This document shows positions 1 through 5,405 of a stretch of DNA of 8,076 bases, piece by piece (the stretch's first letter is position 1; every line of letters starts with the position of its first letter). This stretch comes from Alkanindiges sp. GTDB lineage: Bacteria > Pseudomonadota > Gammaproteobacteria > Pseudomonadales > Moraxellaceae. The translations under genes and the position numbers were made by a program. The stretch covers positions 1-8,076 of the forward strand of contig JASLIR010000189.1 of assembly GCA_030152125.1 (NCBI GenBank). The letters run 5' to 3'. The notes beneath the pieces were generated by a model, which saw only the letters and a list, made by a program, of their open reading frames with translations, ran no database searches and was not told the origin of the DNA.

Positions 1-209
1 GCCATGTGGACCCGCGTGGACGGCAGGTATACTGGATTGGCTTGTCCGGCGAAGCTGTGACAGAGCCTTTGCATCAGGTACAGGCGATCCAGACTGATTT
101 CTATGCCGTTGCGGCAGGCAATGTAAGCGTGACGCCGATACAGATGGATGCAACCAATCACAGCGTGCTGGCGCAACTACAGGCCAGCTTTGCCAGCAAA
201 AGCCTATAA
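1..209 (+). CDS. surE: 5'-nucleotidase SurE, C-terminal part (cut by window start)
   Basis: This is the last 68 or so codons of SurE, a metal-dependent nucleoside 5'-monophosphate phosphatase of the cytoplasm linked to stationary-phase survival. The frame is open from position 3 and ends at TAA 207-209. Visible family hallmarks are the [11 protein letters not shown] segment and the [17 protein letters not shown] segment, which match the conserved C-terminal half of SurE (compare DFHAVAxGYVSVTPL in relatives). The N-terminal catalytic part, with the paired Asp residues that bind metal, lies outside the window, so activity cannot be judged. The GTG at 6 is an internal valine codon, not a start. 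The next gene on this strand is an NlpD-type lipoprotein 166 bp downstream; pcm, which often sits between the two in proteobacteria, is absent here. I am confident of the family. Confidence 0.9.
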   Translation, partial: HVDPRGRQVYWIGLSGEAVTEPLHQVQAIQTDFYAVAAGNVSVTPIQMDATNHSVLAQLQASFASKSL

Positions 210-364
210 ATAATGTCCGGTTGACAGGAAAATGCATATAACGTGAAGGTTTTTCGTTATTGCTTGGTGAAAATGGCTGGGCAAGCCATAAATTCTTGTT
301 ATTCTAATTTTGCCCCGGGTTGATTTGTTGAAATCGACCTGTTTTATATGAAGAATTTTTACCC

Positions 365-368
365 AAGG
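365..368 (+). promoter_or_regulatory. Ribosome binding site deciding the nlpD start
   Basis: AAGG lies 7 nt before the ATG at 376. The alternative in-frame ATG at 430 has no purine-rich site before it. This favours the longer protein, although its N-terminal region is then unusually long for a lipoprotein signal peptide. Confidence 0.5.
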
Positions 369-375
369 TATTTTT

Positions 376-1293
376 ATGAATGGGCTACCACATTGGTCTA
401 GGCCCTTTGCTTTGCACAAACATGCAGCAATGAATTGCGCTACACCAGTTGCTGGCGGTCAATTCAAAACCCTGCAGCTCAAGATATGCAGTGTATCACT
501 GCTCATGCTTTTGCTGGCTGCCTGTGCATCCAAACCAACCATCAATAACGCAGCTACGCGTGGACCCGTTGCCGTACCCCCATATTACGCGGTAAAAACA
601 GGGGATACCTTAAGCAAGATTGCCATTCGCTATAATCTGGATTACCGTGAGCTTGCCCGCATCAACAACATTGATGACAGCTATGTGATATATACCAATC
701 AAAGTATCCGCCTGTATGACAACCGGAAAGGCGGTTCGCCACGCCCTGCAGTAAAAACAGCGACTACAGCACCTGTAACCACTATCAGGACACAGGCAAT
801 TACCACGCCGTCTGCCACCACCACAGCAAGAACTGCCACCGCGCCGGTAAGAACGCCTGTGCCAGCACCTGCAGTTAATCCTGCAGTGTCTATCCCCACA
901 CCAGCAGTTACACCCGTAGCTTCTGGCTTACAGTGGCAATGGCCTGCTGATGGGGCTGTTCTGCAGCAATTTGATGCGGCAACCAATATTAAAGGTGTGC
1001 GTATAGGTGGAAAGGAAGGCGATAGTGTGCGTGCAGCAGCGGATGGGGACGTTGTATATGCCAGTAATCGGCTAGTTGAGTACGGTAATCTAGTTTTAGT
1101 CCGCCATGTAAACGGATATGTAACAGCTTACGCGCATAACAGCAAAATACTGGTTGCTGAAAATGACAAAGTAAAGGCAGGGCAAAAAATTGCTGAAATG
1201 GGATCAAGCGGCGCCACGCAAGTGATGCTGGAATTTCAGGTTCGTTTAAATGGAAAACCAGTGAACCCGGTTTTGTTACTGCCGAAAAAGTAA
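376..1293 (+). CDS. nlpD: NlpD-like lipoprotein: LysM plus degenerate LytM (M23) domain
   Basis: This is a 305-residue envelope lipoprotein. A hydrophobic stretch (residues 37-49) ends in a lipobox LAAC with Cys50 as the lipidation site; Ala51 at +2 predicts outer-membrane sorting. A LysM peptidoglycan-binding domain spans about 71-114 (YAVKTGDTLSKIA). A Thr/Ala/Pro-rich linker covers about 117-184, and an M23/LytM domain about 186-302. In that domain the usual HxGxD metal site is missing (the region reads NIKGVRIGG) and the final HxHFE-type motif reads LEFQ, while YAHN (252-255) is kept. E. coli NlpD is likewise catalytically dead and activates the cell-wall amidase AmiC during division, so an amidase-activator role is the best inference. 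The start is uncertain: ATG 376 has a ribosome site but gives about 36 residues before the hydrophobic core; ATG 430 would put the lipid Cys at residue 32. rpoS, the usual downstream neighbour, is not found here. Confidence 0.85.
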   Translation: MNGLPHWSRPFALHKHAAMNCATPVAGGQFKTLQLKICSVSLLMLLLAACASKPTINNAATRGPVAVPPYYAVKTGDTLSKIAIRYNLDYRELARINNIDDSYVIYTNQSIRLYDNRKGGSPRPAVKTATTAPVTTIRTQAITTPSATTTARTATAPVRTPVPAPAVNPAVSIPTPAVTPVASGLQWQWPADGAVLQQFDAATNIKGVRIGGKEGDSVRAAADGDVVYASNRLVEYGNLVLVRHVNGYVTAYAHNSKILVAENDKVKAGQKIAEMGSSGATQVMLEFQVRLNGKPVNPVLLLPKK

Positions 1294-1504
1294 AAATATC
1301 ATGTAATTAGATAGTGAGCTTATTGTTTAGAAAGTTTTAAGTTTTTTAGTTTTTTGTTTTTGTGTGTAATGATAGGCATACTGATTGCTTATGAAAAAAT
1401 TTTTTTTTATGATGTAAATTGTGGCAAGTTAATGTAAACTATTTTTTAAGCTTTTATAAACGGTAGTGGCTGAATTGTTAACTGGTTGGCAACAGTAAGC
1501 TCTT
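1294..1504. other. AT-rich non-coding block after nlpD
   Basis: No credible gene is visible on either strand. By my count, positions 1321-1440 hold only 27 G or C in 120 bases, far below the flanking genes. T-rich runs occupy about 1335-1364, and an A6 tract directly joined to a T9 tract lies at 1394-1408. I see no clear hairpin terminator for nlpD; the T-rich runs may help transcription end. Phased A/T tracts upstream of the promoter-like pair at 1505 could bend DNA or bind a nucleoid protein, but that is inference. Confidence 0.5.
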
Positions 1505-1533
1505 TTGACGGTCACTACGCGAGTTGGTAATAT
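1505..1533 (+). promoter_or_regulatory. Probable sigma-70 promoter for the LysR gene or a leader RNA
   Basis: TTGACG (1505-1510, 5 of 6 to the -35 consensus) and TAATAT (1528-1533, 4 of 6 to the -10 consensus) are separated by exactly 17 bp. Transcription would start near 1540, giving a leader of about 230 nt before the ATG at 1773. This is the best -35/-10 pair in the gap; a TATAAA at 1697-1702 lacks a good -35 partner. Confidence 0.5.
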
Positions 1534-1733
1534 GTTGTCCATAATAGTAATATACTGCACTATGAATTTGAGTCAGGGCGCAACCCCTTTTTAAAGGTAG
1601 CAATCTGATACAGTTCGGATACATGTAACAATAGTTTGGAAGCTTTAGTAGAGTGATAGGTTTAGTCCACCATGCTGTGGCTCATCAACAGAAATGTATA
1701 AAAACATTCAGGGCCGAGGCGGTATGTAAATCT

Positions 1734-1756
1734 AATAACGAGAGTGGTACGTTATT
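1734..1756. promoter_or_regulatory. Inverted repeat just upstream of the LysR start
   Basis: Two perfect 7-bp arms, AATAACG (1734-1740) and CGTTATT (1750-1756), are separated by 9 nt. The repeat ends 16 nt before the ATG at 1773 and just before the ribosome site. LysR regulators often bind interrupted dyads of this size and control their own gene, so an autoregulatory operator is plausible. As RNA the same sequence would form a hairpin beside the ribosome site and could instead act on translation. Confidence 0.4.
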
Positions 1757-1772
1757 TTGAGTGAGATCAATA

Positions 1773-2717
1773 ATGCTTGATAATTTAAGAAGTATGGCTG
1801 TTTTTGCCTGTGTTGTGGAAAGAGGTTCCTTCAGCGGTGCTGCAAGAGACCTGGGTATCACAACCAGTGCGGTCAGTCAGCAGATACGTTCTTTAGAAGA
1901 AGAAATGGATGTTGTGTTGTTACATCGCTCAACCCGTAAACTCAGTCTAACGGAAGCTGGTCAGGCATTCTTTCAAAGCTGCCAGGAAATGGTGGCTGCG
2001 GCAGAGCGTGGGCGTATTCGCATTAGTGAGCTACGTGATGATGTGGTGGGCGAGCTGCGTATTGCAACCACGCCGGAACTGGGTGCCATGCACGTGGTTC
2101 CTGCATTGTCATGCTGGCTGGAAGCGCATCCCGGCTTGCAGATTACCTTTCAAGCCGATAACCGCTATATTGACCTGATTGAAGAGCGTATTGATATTGC
2201 GGTACGCATGAGTCCTACCTTAACAGACTCTTCTTTAATTGCGCGTCCCATGGCACGGGTTGACCAGATTCTGTGTGCATCACCAGCCTATTTAAGGCAA
2301 TTCCCGCCGATTCAAAAACCTGAAGACCTGGCGCAGTTGTCCATGTTGCCGATCGATCTGGTGCCGCATGCGCAGGATATTCACCTGACCAATATTTCTA
2401 CCGGTGAAGAAGCCCGTGTGCATATGCCAGCGCGTATTCATACCAATAATGTATTTGTCAGCAAATCATTGTGTGTAGGTGGTCATGGGGTAGCGCGTAT
2501 CCTGTATCTGGATGTGCAGAAGGAATTATCGCGTGGTGATCTGGTTGAAGTGTTGCCACAGTGGAAAATGCAGGATTATCTGTTGTATGCGGTAACCCTG
2601 AAACGCGAGCAGCAACCCATCAAGATTTACCGCTGTCTGGAAGCGCTGACACAGTATTTCAGCCAGTTGCCAGGTGGTCGTTCCATTCGCCGTTACGGTG
2701 AAGGTGAAGAAAGTTGA
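1773..2717 (+). CDS. LysR-family transcriptional regulator (CrgA/AaeR-like subgroup)
   Basis: This is a 314-residue DNA-binding regulator of normal LysR length. The winged helix-turn-helix covers about residues 1-60; the recognisable core runs GSFSGAARDLGIT, then SAVSQQIRSLE, then HRSTRKLSLTEAG. The effector-binding domain covers about 90-295 and includes the typical segments GELRIATTPELG and IDIAVRMSPTLTDSSLIAR, which resemble the CrgA/DmlR/AaeR subgroup. The ATG at 1773 is chosen because GTGAG (1761-1765) lies 7 nt before it as a ribosome site; a GTG at 1761 would add four residues but lies in that site. The gene stands alone: 467 bp or more separate it from nlpD, and argD converges on it. 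The target genes and inducer cannot be read from the sequence. LysR proteins often regulate a divergent neighbour, but there is none here. An inverted repeat at 1734-1756 may be its own operator. Confidence 0.9.
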   Translation: MLDNLRSMAVFACVVERGSFSGAARDLGITTSAVSQQIRSLEEEMDVVLLHRSTRKLSLTEAGQAFFQSCQEMVAAAERGRIRISELRDDVVGELRIATTPELGAMHVVPALSCWLEAHPGLQITFQADNRYIDLIEERIDIAVRMSPTLTDSSLIARPMARVDQILCASPAYLRQFPPIQKPEDLAQLSMLPIDLVPHAQDIHLTNISTGEEARVHMPARIHTNNVFVSKSLCVGGHGVARILYLDVQKELSRGDLVEVLPQWKMQDYLLYAVTLKREQQPIKIYRCLEALTQYFSQLPGGRSIRRYGEGEES

Positions 2718-2744
2718 GTTAGCGCTGTATTCAACGCTGATATT

Positions 2745-2773
2745 AAAAAACCTGAGCAATGCTCAGGTTTTTT
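2745..2773. terminator. Bidirectional intrinsic terminator between the LysR gene and argD
   Basis: The arms CCTGAGC (2751-2757) and GCTCAGG (2761-2767) flank an AAT loop, with six A before (2745-2750) and six T after (2768-2773). The hairpin followed by a U-run works on both strands, which fits the convergent genes ending at 2717 and 2789. Confidence 0.93.
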
Positions 2774-2788
2774 ACATTTGCTGGGGCC

Positions 2789-4009
2789 TTATTTAGCCGC
2801 GGCTAAAAAATCATAAATCAGCGGTACCAGACGGCTTACAATCTCATCGGCATCCACCTGGGAAATATTTAATGCCGGTAATAAACGTACAACGTTATCT
2901 GCCGTCACATTAATAATCAGCTGTTTTTCATCGCGGGCCCGTGCTACCAGCTCGCCACAGGCAACCGGTAACTCAATACCAAGCATTAAGCCAAAACCAC
3001 GGGCTTTTACGCCCAGGCTACCCAACTCCTGATTAAAGCGACTAACCAGATATTCGCCTATGCGTGCCGCATTCTCAATCGCACCTTCTTTTTCCAGGCA
3101 TTCGATGACTGTGTAAACTGTACGGCAGGCTAAAGGCGTACCACCATAAGTGGAACCATGGTTGCCCGGGCCAAACAGGGTATTGGCTTTGCCACGAACC
3201 ATGCAGGCACCTACCGGAAAGCCATTGCCTAAACCCTTTGCGGTTGTCAGCACATCCGGTTTGATACTGGTGTGCTGGTAGGCAAAATAACGTCCGGTAC
3301 GGCCATTGCCGGTTTGAATTTCGTCCAGCATCAGCAGCCAGTCATGCTGGTCACACAGGCTACGCAACTGGTTCAGGTATTCAAAGCCTTGTGGTGCGGT
3401 GTTAATGCCGCCTTCGCCCTGAATCGGCTCTACCAGAATCGCCACAATGTCGTCATGCTGTTGTGCCAAAGCTTCAATGGCTGCCACATCACCAAAGGGC
3501 ACCCGCAGGAAGCCATCCACTAATGGGGCAAAACCGGCCTGTACCTTGCTGTTACCGGTGGCGGATAGCGTTGCCAGTGTTCTGCCATGGAAAGATTTTT
3601 CCATCACAATGATTTTAGGCAGGGCAAAGCCTTTTTTACTGCCGCTAATGCGCGCCAGTTTAATGGCAGCTTCGTTAGCTTCAGCCCCACTATTACTAAA
3701 AAACACCTGATCCATACCGGCAACACGGGTTAAAGCCTGCCCGGCAGCTTCCTGCCATGGCACTTCAAACAGGTTGCTGGTGTGTACCAGTGTGGCGGCC
3801 TGTTCGGCAATGGCCTGTGCAACCACCGGATGCGCATGTCCCAGACCACAGACTGCAATACCGGTCAGGGCATCCAGATATGCGGTACCATTTTCTGTAT
3901 ATAAATAGGAGCCTTGACCTCGGACAAAAGCAATGGGTTGACGCGCATAAGTTGGCATTAAACTGCTGGGTTGATTAGTATCAATTTTTGGTGCACTTAA
4001 AGCGTTCAT
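2789..4009 (-). CDS. argD: Acetylornithine aminotransferase (PLP-dependent, class III)
   Basis: This is a 406-residue cytoplasmic enzyme that moves an amino group from glutamate to N-acetylglutamate semialdehyde in arginine synthesis; many ArgD proteins also act on succinyl-diaminopimelate in lysine synthesis. Visible class III hallmarks are SNSGAEANEAAIKLAR (from about residue 105, phosphate binding), SFHGRT (139-144), LVEPIQGEGG, LMLDEIQTGNGRTG with the cofactor-binding Asp229, and TTAKGLGNGFPVGA with the likely Schiff-base Lys258. GSTYGGTPLAC follows. The length is normal. ATG 4009 is chosen, with AAGAG 8 nt upstream on the minus strand; a TTG at 4066 would add 19 residues unlike the family. 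The gene is single: it ends at a shared terminator, and argF or another arginine gene does not follow within the window. It is divergent from grxD. A 28-bp palindrome lies about 46 bp before the start. Ornithine or succinylornithine aminotransferase are alternatives within the same family, but the sequence fits ArgD best. Confidence 0.92.
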   Translation of the reverse strand: MNALSAPKIDTNQPSSLMPTYARQPIAFVRGQGSYLYTENGTAYLDALTGIAVCGLGHAHPVVAQAIAEQAATLVHTSNLFEVPWQEAAGQALTRVAGMDQVFFSNSGAEANEAAIKLARISGSKKGFALPKIIVMEKSFHGRTLATLSATGNSKVQAGFAPLVDGFLRVPFGDVAAIEALAQQHDDIVAILVEPIQGEGGINTAPQGFEYLNQLRSLCDQHDWLLMLDEIQTGNGRTGRYFAYQHTSIKPDVLTTAKGLGNGFPVGACMVRGKANTLFGPGNHGSTYGGTPLACRTVYTVIECLEKEGAIENAARIGEYLVSRFNQELGSLGVKARGFGLMLGIELPVACGELVARARDEKQLIINVTADNVVRLLPALNISQVDADEIVSRLVPLIYDFLAAAK

Positions 4010-4054
4010 AATCAATGCTCTTTGCCTTGAGGGTGAAAATTTAAAACAGGATTC

Positions 4055-4082
4055 ACATCTTAACAAAACTTGTTGCAGATGT
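4055..4082. promoter_or_regulatory. Imperfect palindrome in the argD-grxD intergenic region
   Basis: The outer arms ACATCT (4055-4060) and AGATGT (4077-4082) are perfect reverse complements. The inner arms AACAA (4062-4066) and TTGTT (4070-4074) are also perfect, around an AAC centre. The joints differ (one base, T, on one side; two, GC, on the other). It lies between the two divergent starts, 46 bp before argD. It may be a protein operator or a stem-loop near the 5' end of the argD mRNA. I do not recognise it as an ArgR box. Confidence 0.4.
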
Positions 4083-4099
4083 TAGGTCATTTAACACTT

Positions 4100-4105
4100 T
4101 TTATA
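4100..4105 (-). promoter_or_regulatory. Possible -10 box for argD
   Basis: On the minus strand this reads TATAAA (5 of 6 to consensus). No good -35 box lies 16-18 bp upstream, so the assignment is weak. A start near 4093 would place the 4055-4082 palindrome in the first 40 nt of the argD message. Confidence 0.25.
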
Positions 4106-4135
4106 TGCTGTCAGCCCTTGAAATTAACAGTTTGG

Positions 4136-4165
4136 CTGCAATTTCTGCTGATATACAGGTATAAT
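4136..4165 (+). promoter_or_regulatory. Promoter of grxD with consensus -10 box
   Basis: A perfect TATAAT lies at 4160-4165, about 30 bp before the grxD ATG. The best -35 candidate is CTGCAA (4136-4141, 3 of 6) at 18 bp spacing, so the -35 is weak. Transcription would start near 4172 and leave a leader of about 23 nt. Confidence 0.55.
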
Positions 4166-4194
4166 TTATCGCACACTGAAAGAGGCTATCCCAA

Positions 4195-4536
4195 ATGACT
4201 GATGTTGCTAACAGCACAGAAACCCTGATTAAAGAACAGATTGCCAAGCATCCGGTAATTTTATACATGAAAGGCACGCCACAGTTCCCGCAGTGTGGTT
4301 TTTCGGCACGTGCGATTGAAGTGTTGAGCCAGATTGGTCGCCCGTTTGCGTATGTGAATATTCTGGAAAACCCGGATATCCGTGCCACCCTGCCTAAAAT
4401 TGCCAACTGGCCAACTTTTCCACAACTGTGGATTAACGGCGAGTTAATTGGTGGCAGTGATATCGTACTGGATATGTTCCAGAAAGGTGAATTAAAGCCG
4501 CTGGTTGAACAGTATAGCCCGGAAGCACAAGGCTAA
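4195..4536 (+). CDS. grxD: Monothiol glutaredoxin, Grx4 family
   Basis: This is a 113-residue cytoplasmic protein with a thioredoxin fold. The CGFS active site has Cys34 (residues 34-37), the signature of monothiol glutaredoxins that bind a glutathione-ligated [2Fe-2S] cluster, often with a BolA partner, and pass clusters to target proteins. Other conserved points are Lys26 in YMKGTP, WPTFPQ (72-77) with the cis-Pro76 that helps hold glutathione, and GGSDI (86-90). The length equals that of E. coli GrxD. AAAGAGG (4179-4185) lies 9 nt before the ATG and fixes the start. The gene has its own promoter with a consensus -10 and its own terminator at 4587-4609, so it is probably transcribed alone. 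It is divergent from argD with 185 bp between the starts. No functional link to argD is evident. I see nothing missing or unusual in it. Confidence 0.95.
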   Translation: MTDVANSTETLIKEQIAKHPVILYMKGTPQFPQCGFSARAIEVLSQIGRPFAYVNILENPDIRATLPKIANWPTFPQLWINGELIGGSDIVLDMFQKGELKPLVEQYSPEAQG

Positions 4537-4586
4537 GTTTTGTAGGGTTGTTGCTGCTTTATTTTGCAGGTATAACCCTGATACAG

Positions 4587-4609
4587 AAGCTGCCAATGGC
4601 AGCTTTTTT
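4587..4609 (+). terminator. Intrinsic terminator of grxD
   Basis: The arms AAGCTGCC (4587-4594) and GGCAGCTT (4598-4605) enclose an AAT loop, followed by T to 4609. It lies 50 bp after the grxD stop and separates that gene from lemA. The loop is the same triplet as in the terminator at 2745-2773. Confidence 0.9.
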
Positions 4610-4708
4610 ATTGTTTTGATTCTCTCCCTGCATAATGCTAAAGTGATGGGATGCTTTAGGTTGAATTAAGTTAATACATTGATATTAATAAAAATAGGAG
4701 ATATTGGT

Positions 4709-5302
4709 ATGCTAGGTTGGCTGATTTTTCTGGGAATTCCCCTGATTTTATTTATTTATATTATTTCGCTGTTTAATGGCCTGGTTAGCAAGCGTAATGC
4801 CGTAAAAAACGGTTTTTCCCAGATAGATGTGCAATTACAGCGCCGTCATGACTTAATCCCCAATCTGGTAGAAAGCACCAAAGCCTATATGTCGCATGAA
4901 AAAGACACACTGGAGCGGGTAATTTCCGCACGTGATGCAGCCGTAATTGCGCAACAGAACTTGCAGCGCCAGGCGCAGATGAACCCGCAACTACTGGATC
5001 AACTGGTGCAGGCTGAGCAAAGGCTGAATCAAAGCCTGGCACAGTTTAGTGCTGTGATGGAGCAATATCCTGCATTAAAGGCGGATGCGGTAGTAAAGGA
5101 GCTGATGGAAGAGCTGAACAATACTGAAAACCGGGTAGGCTTTGCCCGTCAGGCCTATAATGATGCCGTTATGCTGTATAACAATGCGTGTGAAACCTTT
5201 CCTGGAAACTTTATTGCGGGTGCTTTCAGTTTTAAAAATATGAAACAGCTGGCACTGGATGATCCCAGAACGGTTAGGCAGCCTGTCCGGGTCAACTTTT
5301 AA
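4709..5302 (+). CDS. LemA family membrane-anchored protein
   Basis: This is a 197-residue protein with one N-terminal membrane segment (about residues 2-25) followed by positively charged residues (SKRNAVK), which suggests that the large C-terminal domain faces the cytoplasm. The rest is predicted helical. LemA hallmarks are NGFSQIDVQLQRRHDLIPNL (34-53), TENRVGFARQAYNDAVMLYN (139-158) and FPGNFIA (164-170). The segment at about 80-115 is rich in Gln and Leu and looks like a coiled coil. AGGAG (4696-4700) lies 8 nt before the ATG at 4709; an upstream TTG at 4679 would only add residues before the ribosome site. LemA proteins have no settled biochemical role. They recur beside membrane proteases of the M48/HtpX type, as here (M48 gene 103 bp downstream), so a shared membrane-protease function is inferred. 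A CATAAT at 4631-4636 might be its -10 box, but no good -35 goes with it. Confidence 0.88.
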   Translation: MLGWLIFLGIPLILFIYIISLFNGLVSKRNAVKNGFSQIDVQLQRRHDLIPNLVESTKAYMSHEKDTLERVISARDAAVIAQQNLQRQAQMNPQLLDQLVQAEQRLNQSLAQFSAVMEQYPALKADAVVKELMEELNNTENRVGFARQAYNDAVMLYNNACETFPGNFIAGAFSFKNMKQLALDDPRTVRQPVRVNF

Positions 5303-5393
5303 AGCGTTCTTTTAGAGTTTCCTCAGGGGCTGCTGATATTTCATATGCTGCCGCCTTATCTTCTCGCTGAATGATTATACTCCCTACAAACAT

Positions 5394-5398
5394 AAGGA
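5394..5398 (+). promoter_or_regulatory. Ribosome binding site deciding the TTG start of the M48 gene
   Basis: AAGGA lies 7 nt before the TTG at 5406. No in-frame ATG is near enough to use this site, so the TTG is the best start. A TATACT at 5376-5381 could be a -10 box for a transcript of this gene alone, but it has no clear -35 partner. Confidence 0.6.
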
Positions 5399-5405
5399 AT
5401 TTGCA

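Noticed and set aside
221..242. Perfect TTGACA followed by TATAAC before nlpD
   Set aside because: The two boxes are only 10 bp apart, too close for a sigma-70 promoter, and no -10 box lies at 16-18 bp from the TTGACA.
320..348. TTGATT and TTTATA 17 bp apart, before nlpD
   Set aside because: The spacing is right but the -10 matches only 3 of 6, so I did not list it as a promoter, though nlpD may well have one in this gap.
699..986. Reverse-strand open frame of 95 codons inside nlpD
   Set aside because: It lies opposite the repetitive Thr/Ala/Pro linker, is low complexity, and has no sign of being a gene.
1562..1594. Ten-codon reading frame (MNLSQGATPF) in the LysR leader
   Set aside because: There is no ribosome site before it and its composition is not informative; likely chance.
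1572..1620. Possible c-di-GMP (GEMM-type) riboswitch because of GGGCGCAACCCC and a later GGTAGC
   Set aside because: Only short pieces resemble the aptamer; the expected paired arms and the rest of the conserved core are missing.
1694..1729. Eleven-codon reading frame (MYKNIQGRGGM) in the LysR leader
   Set aside because: It has no ribosome site, and frames of this size occur often by chance.
4010..4066. N-terminal extension of argD from a TTG at 4066
   Set aside because: The added 19 residues (starting MLRCESCFKF) are unlike the family and overlap the likely leader region with its palindrome.
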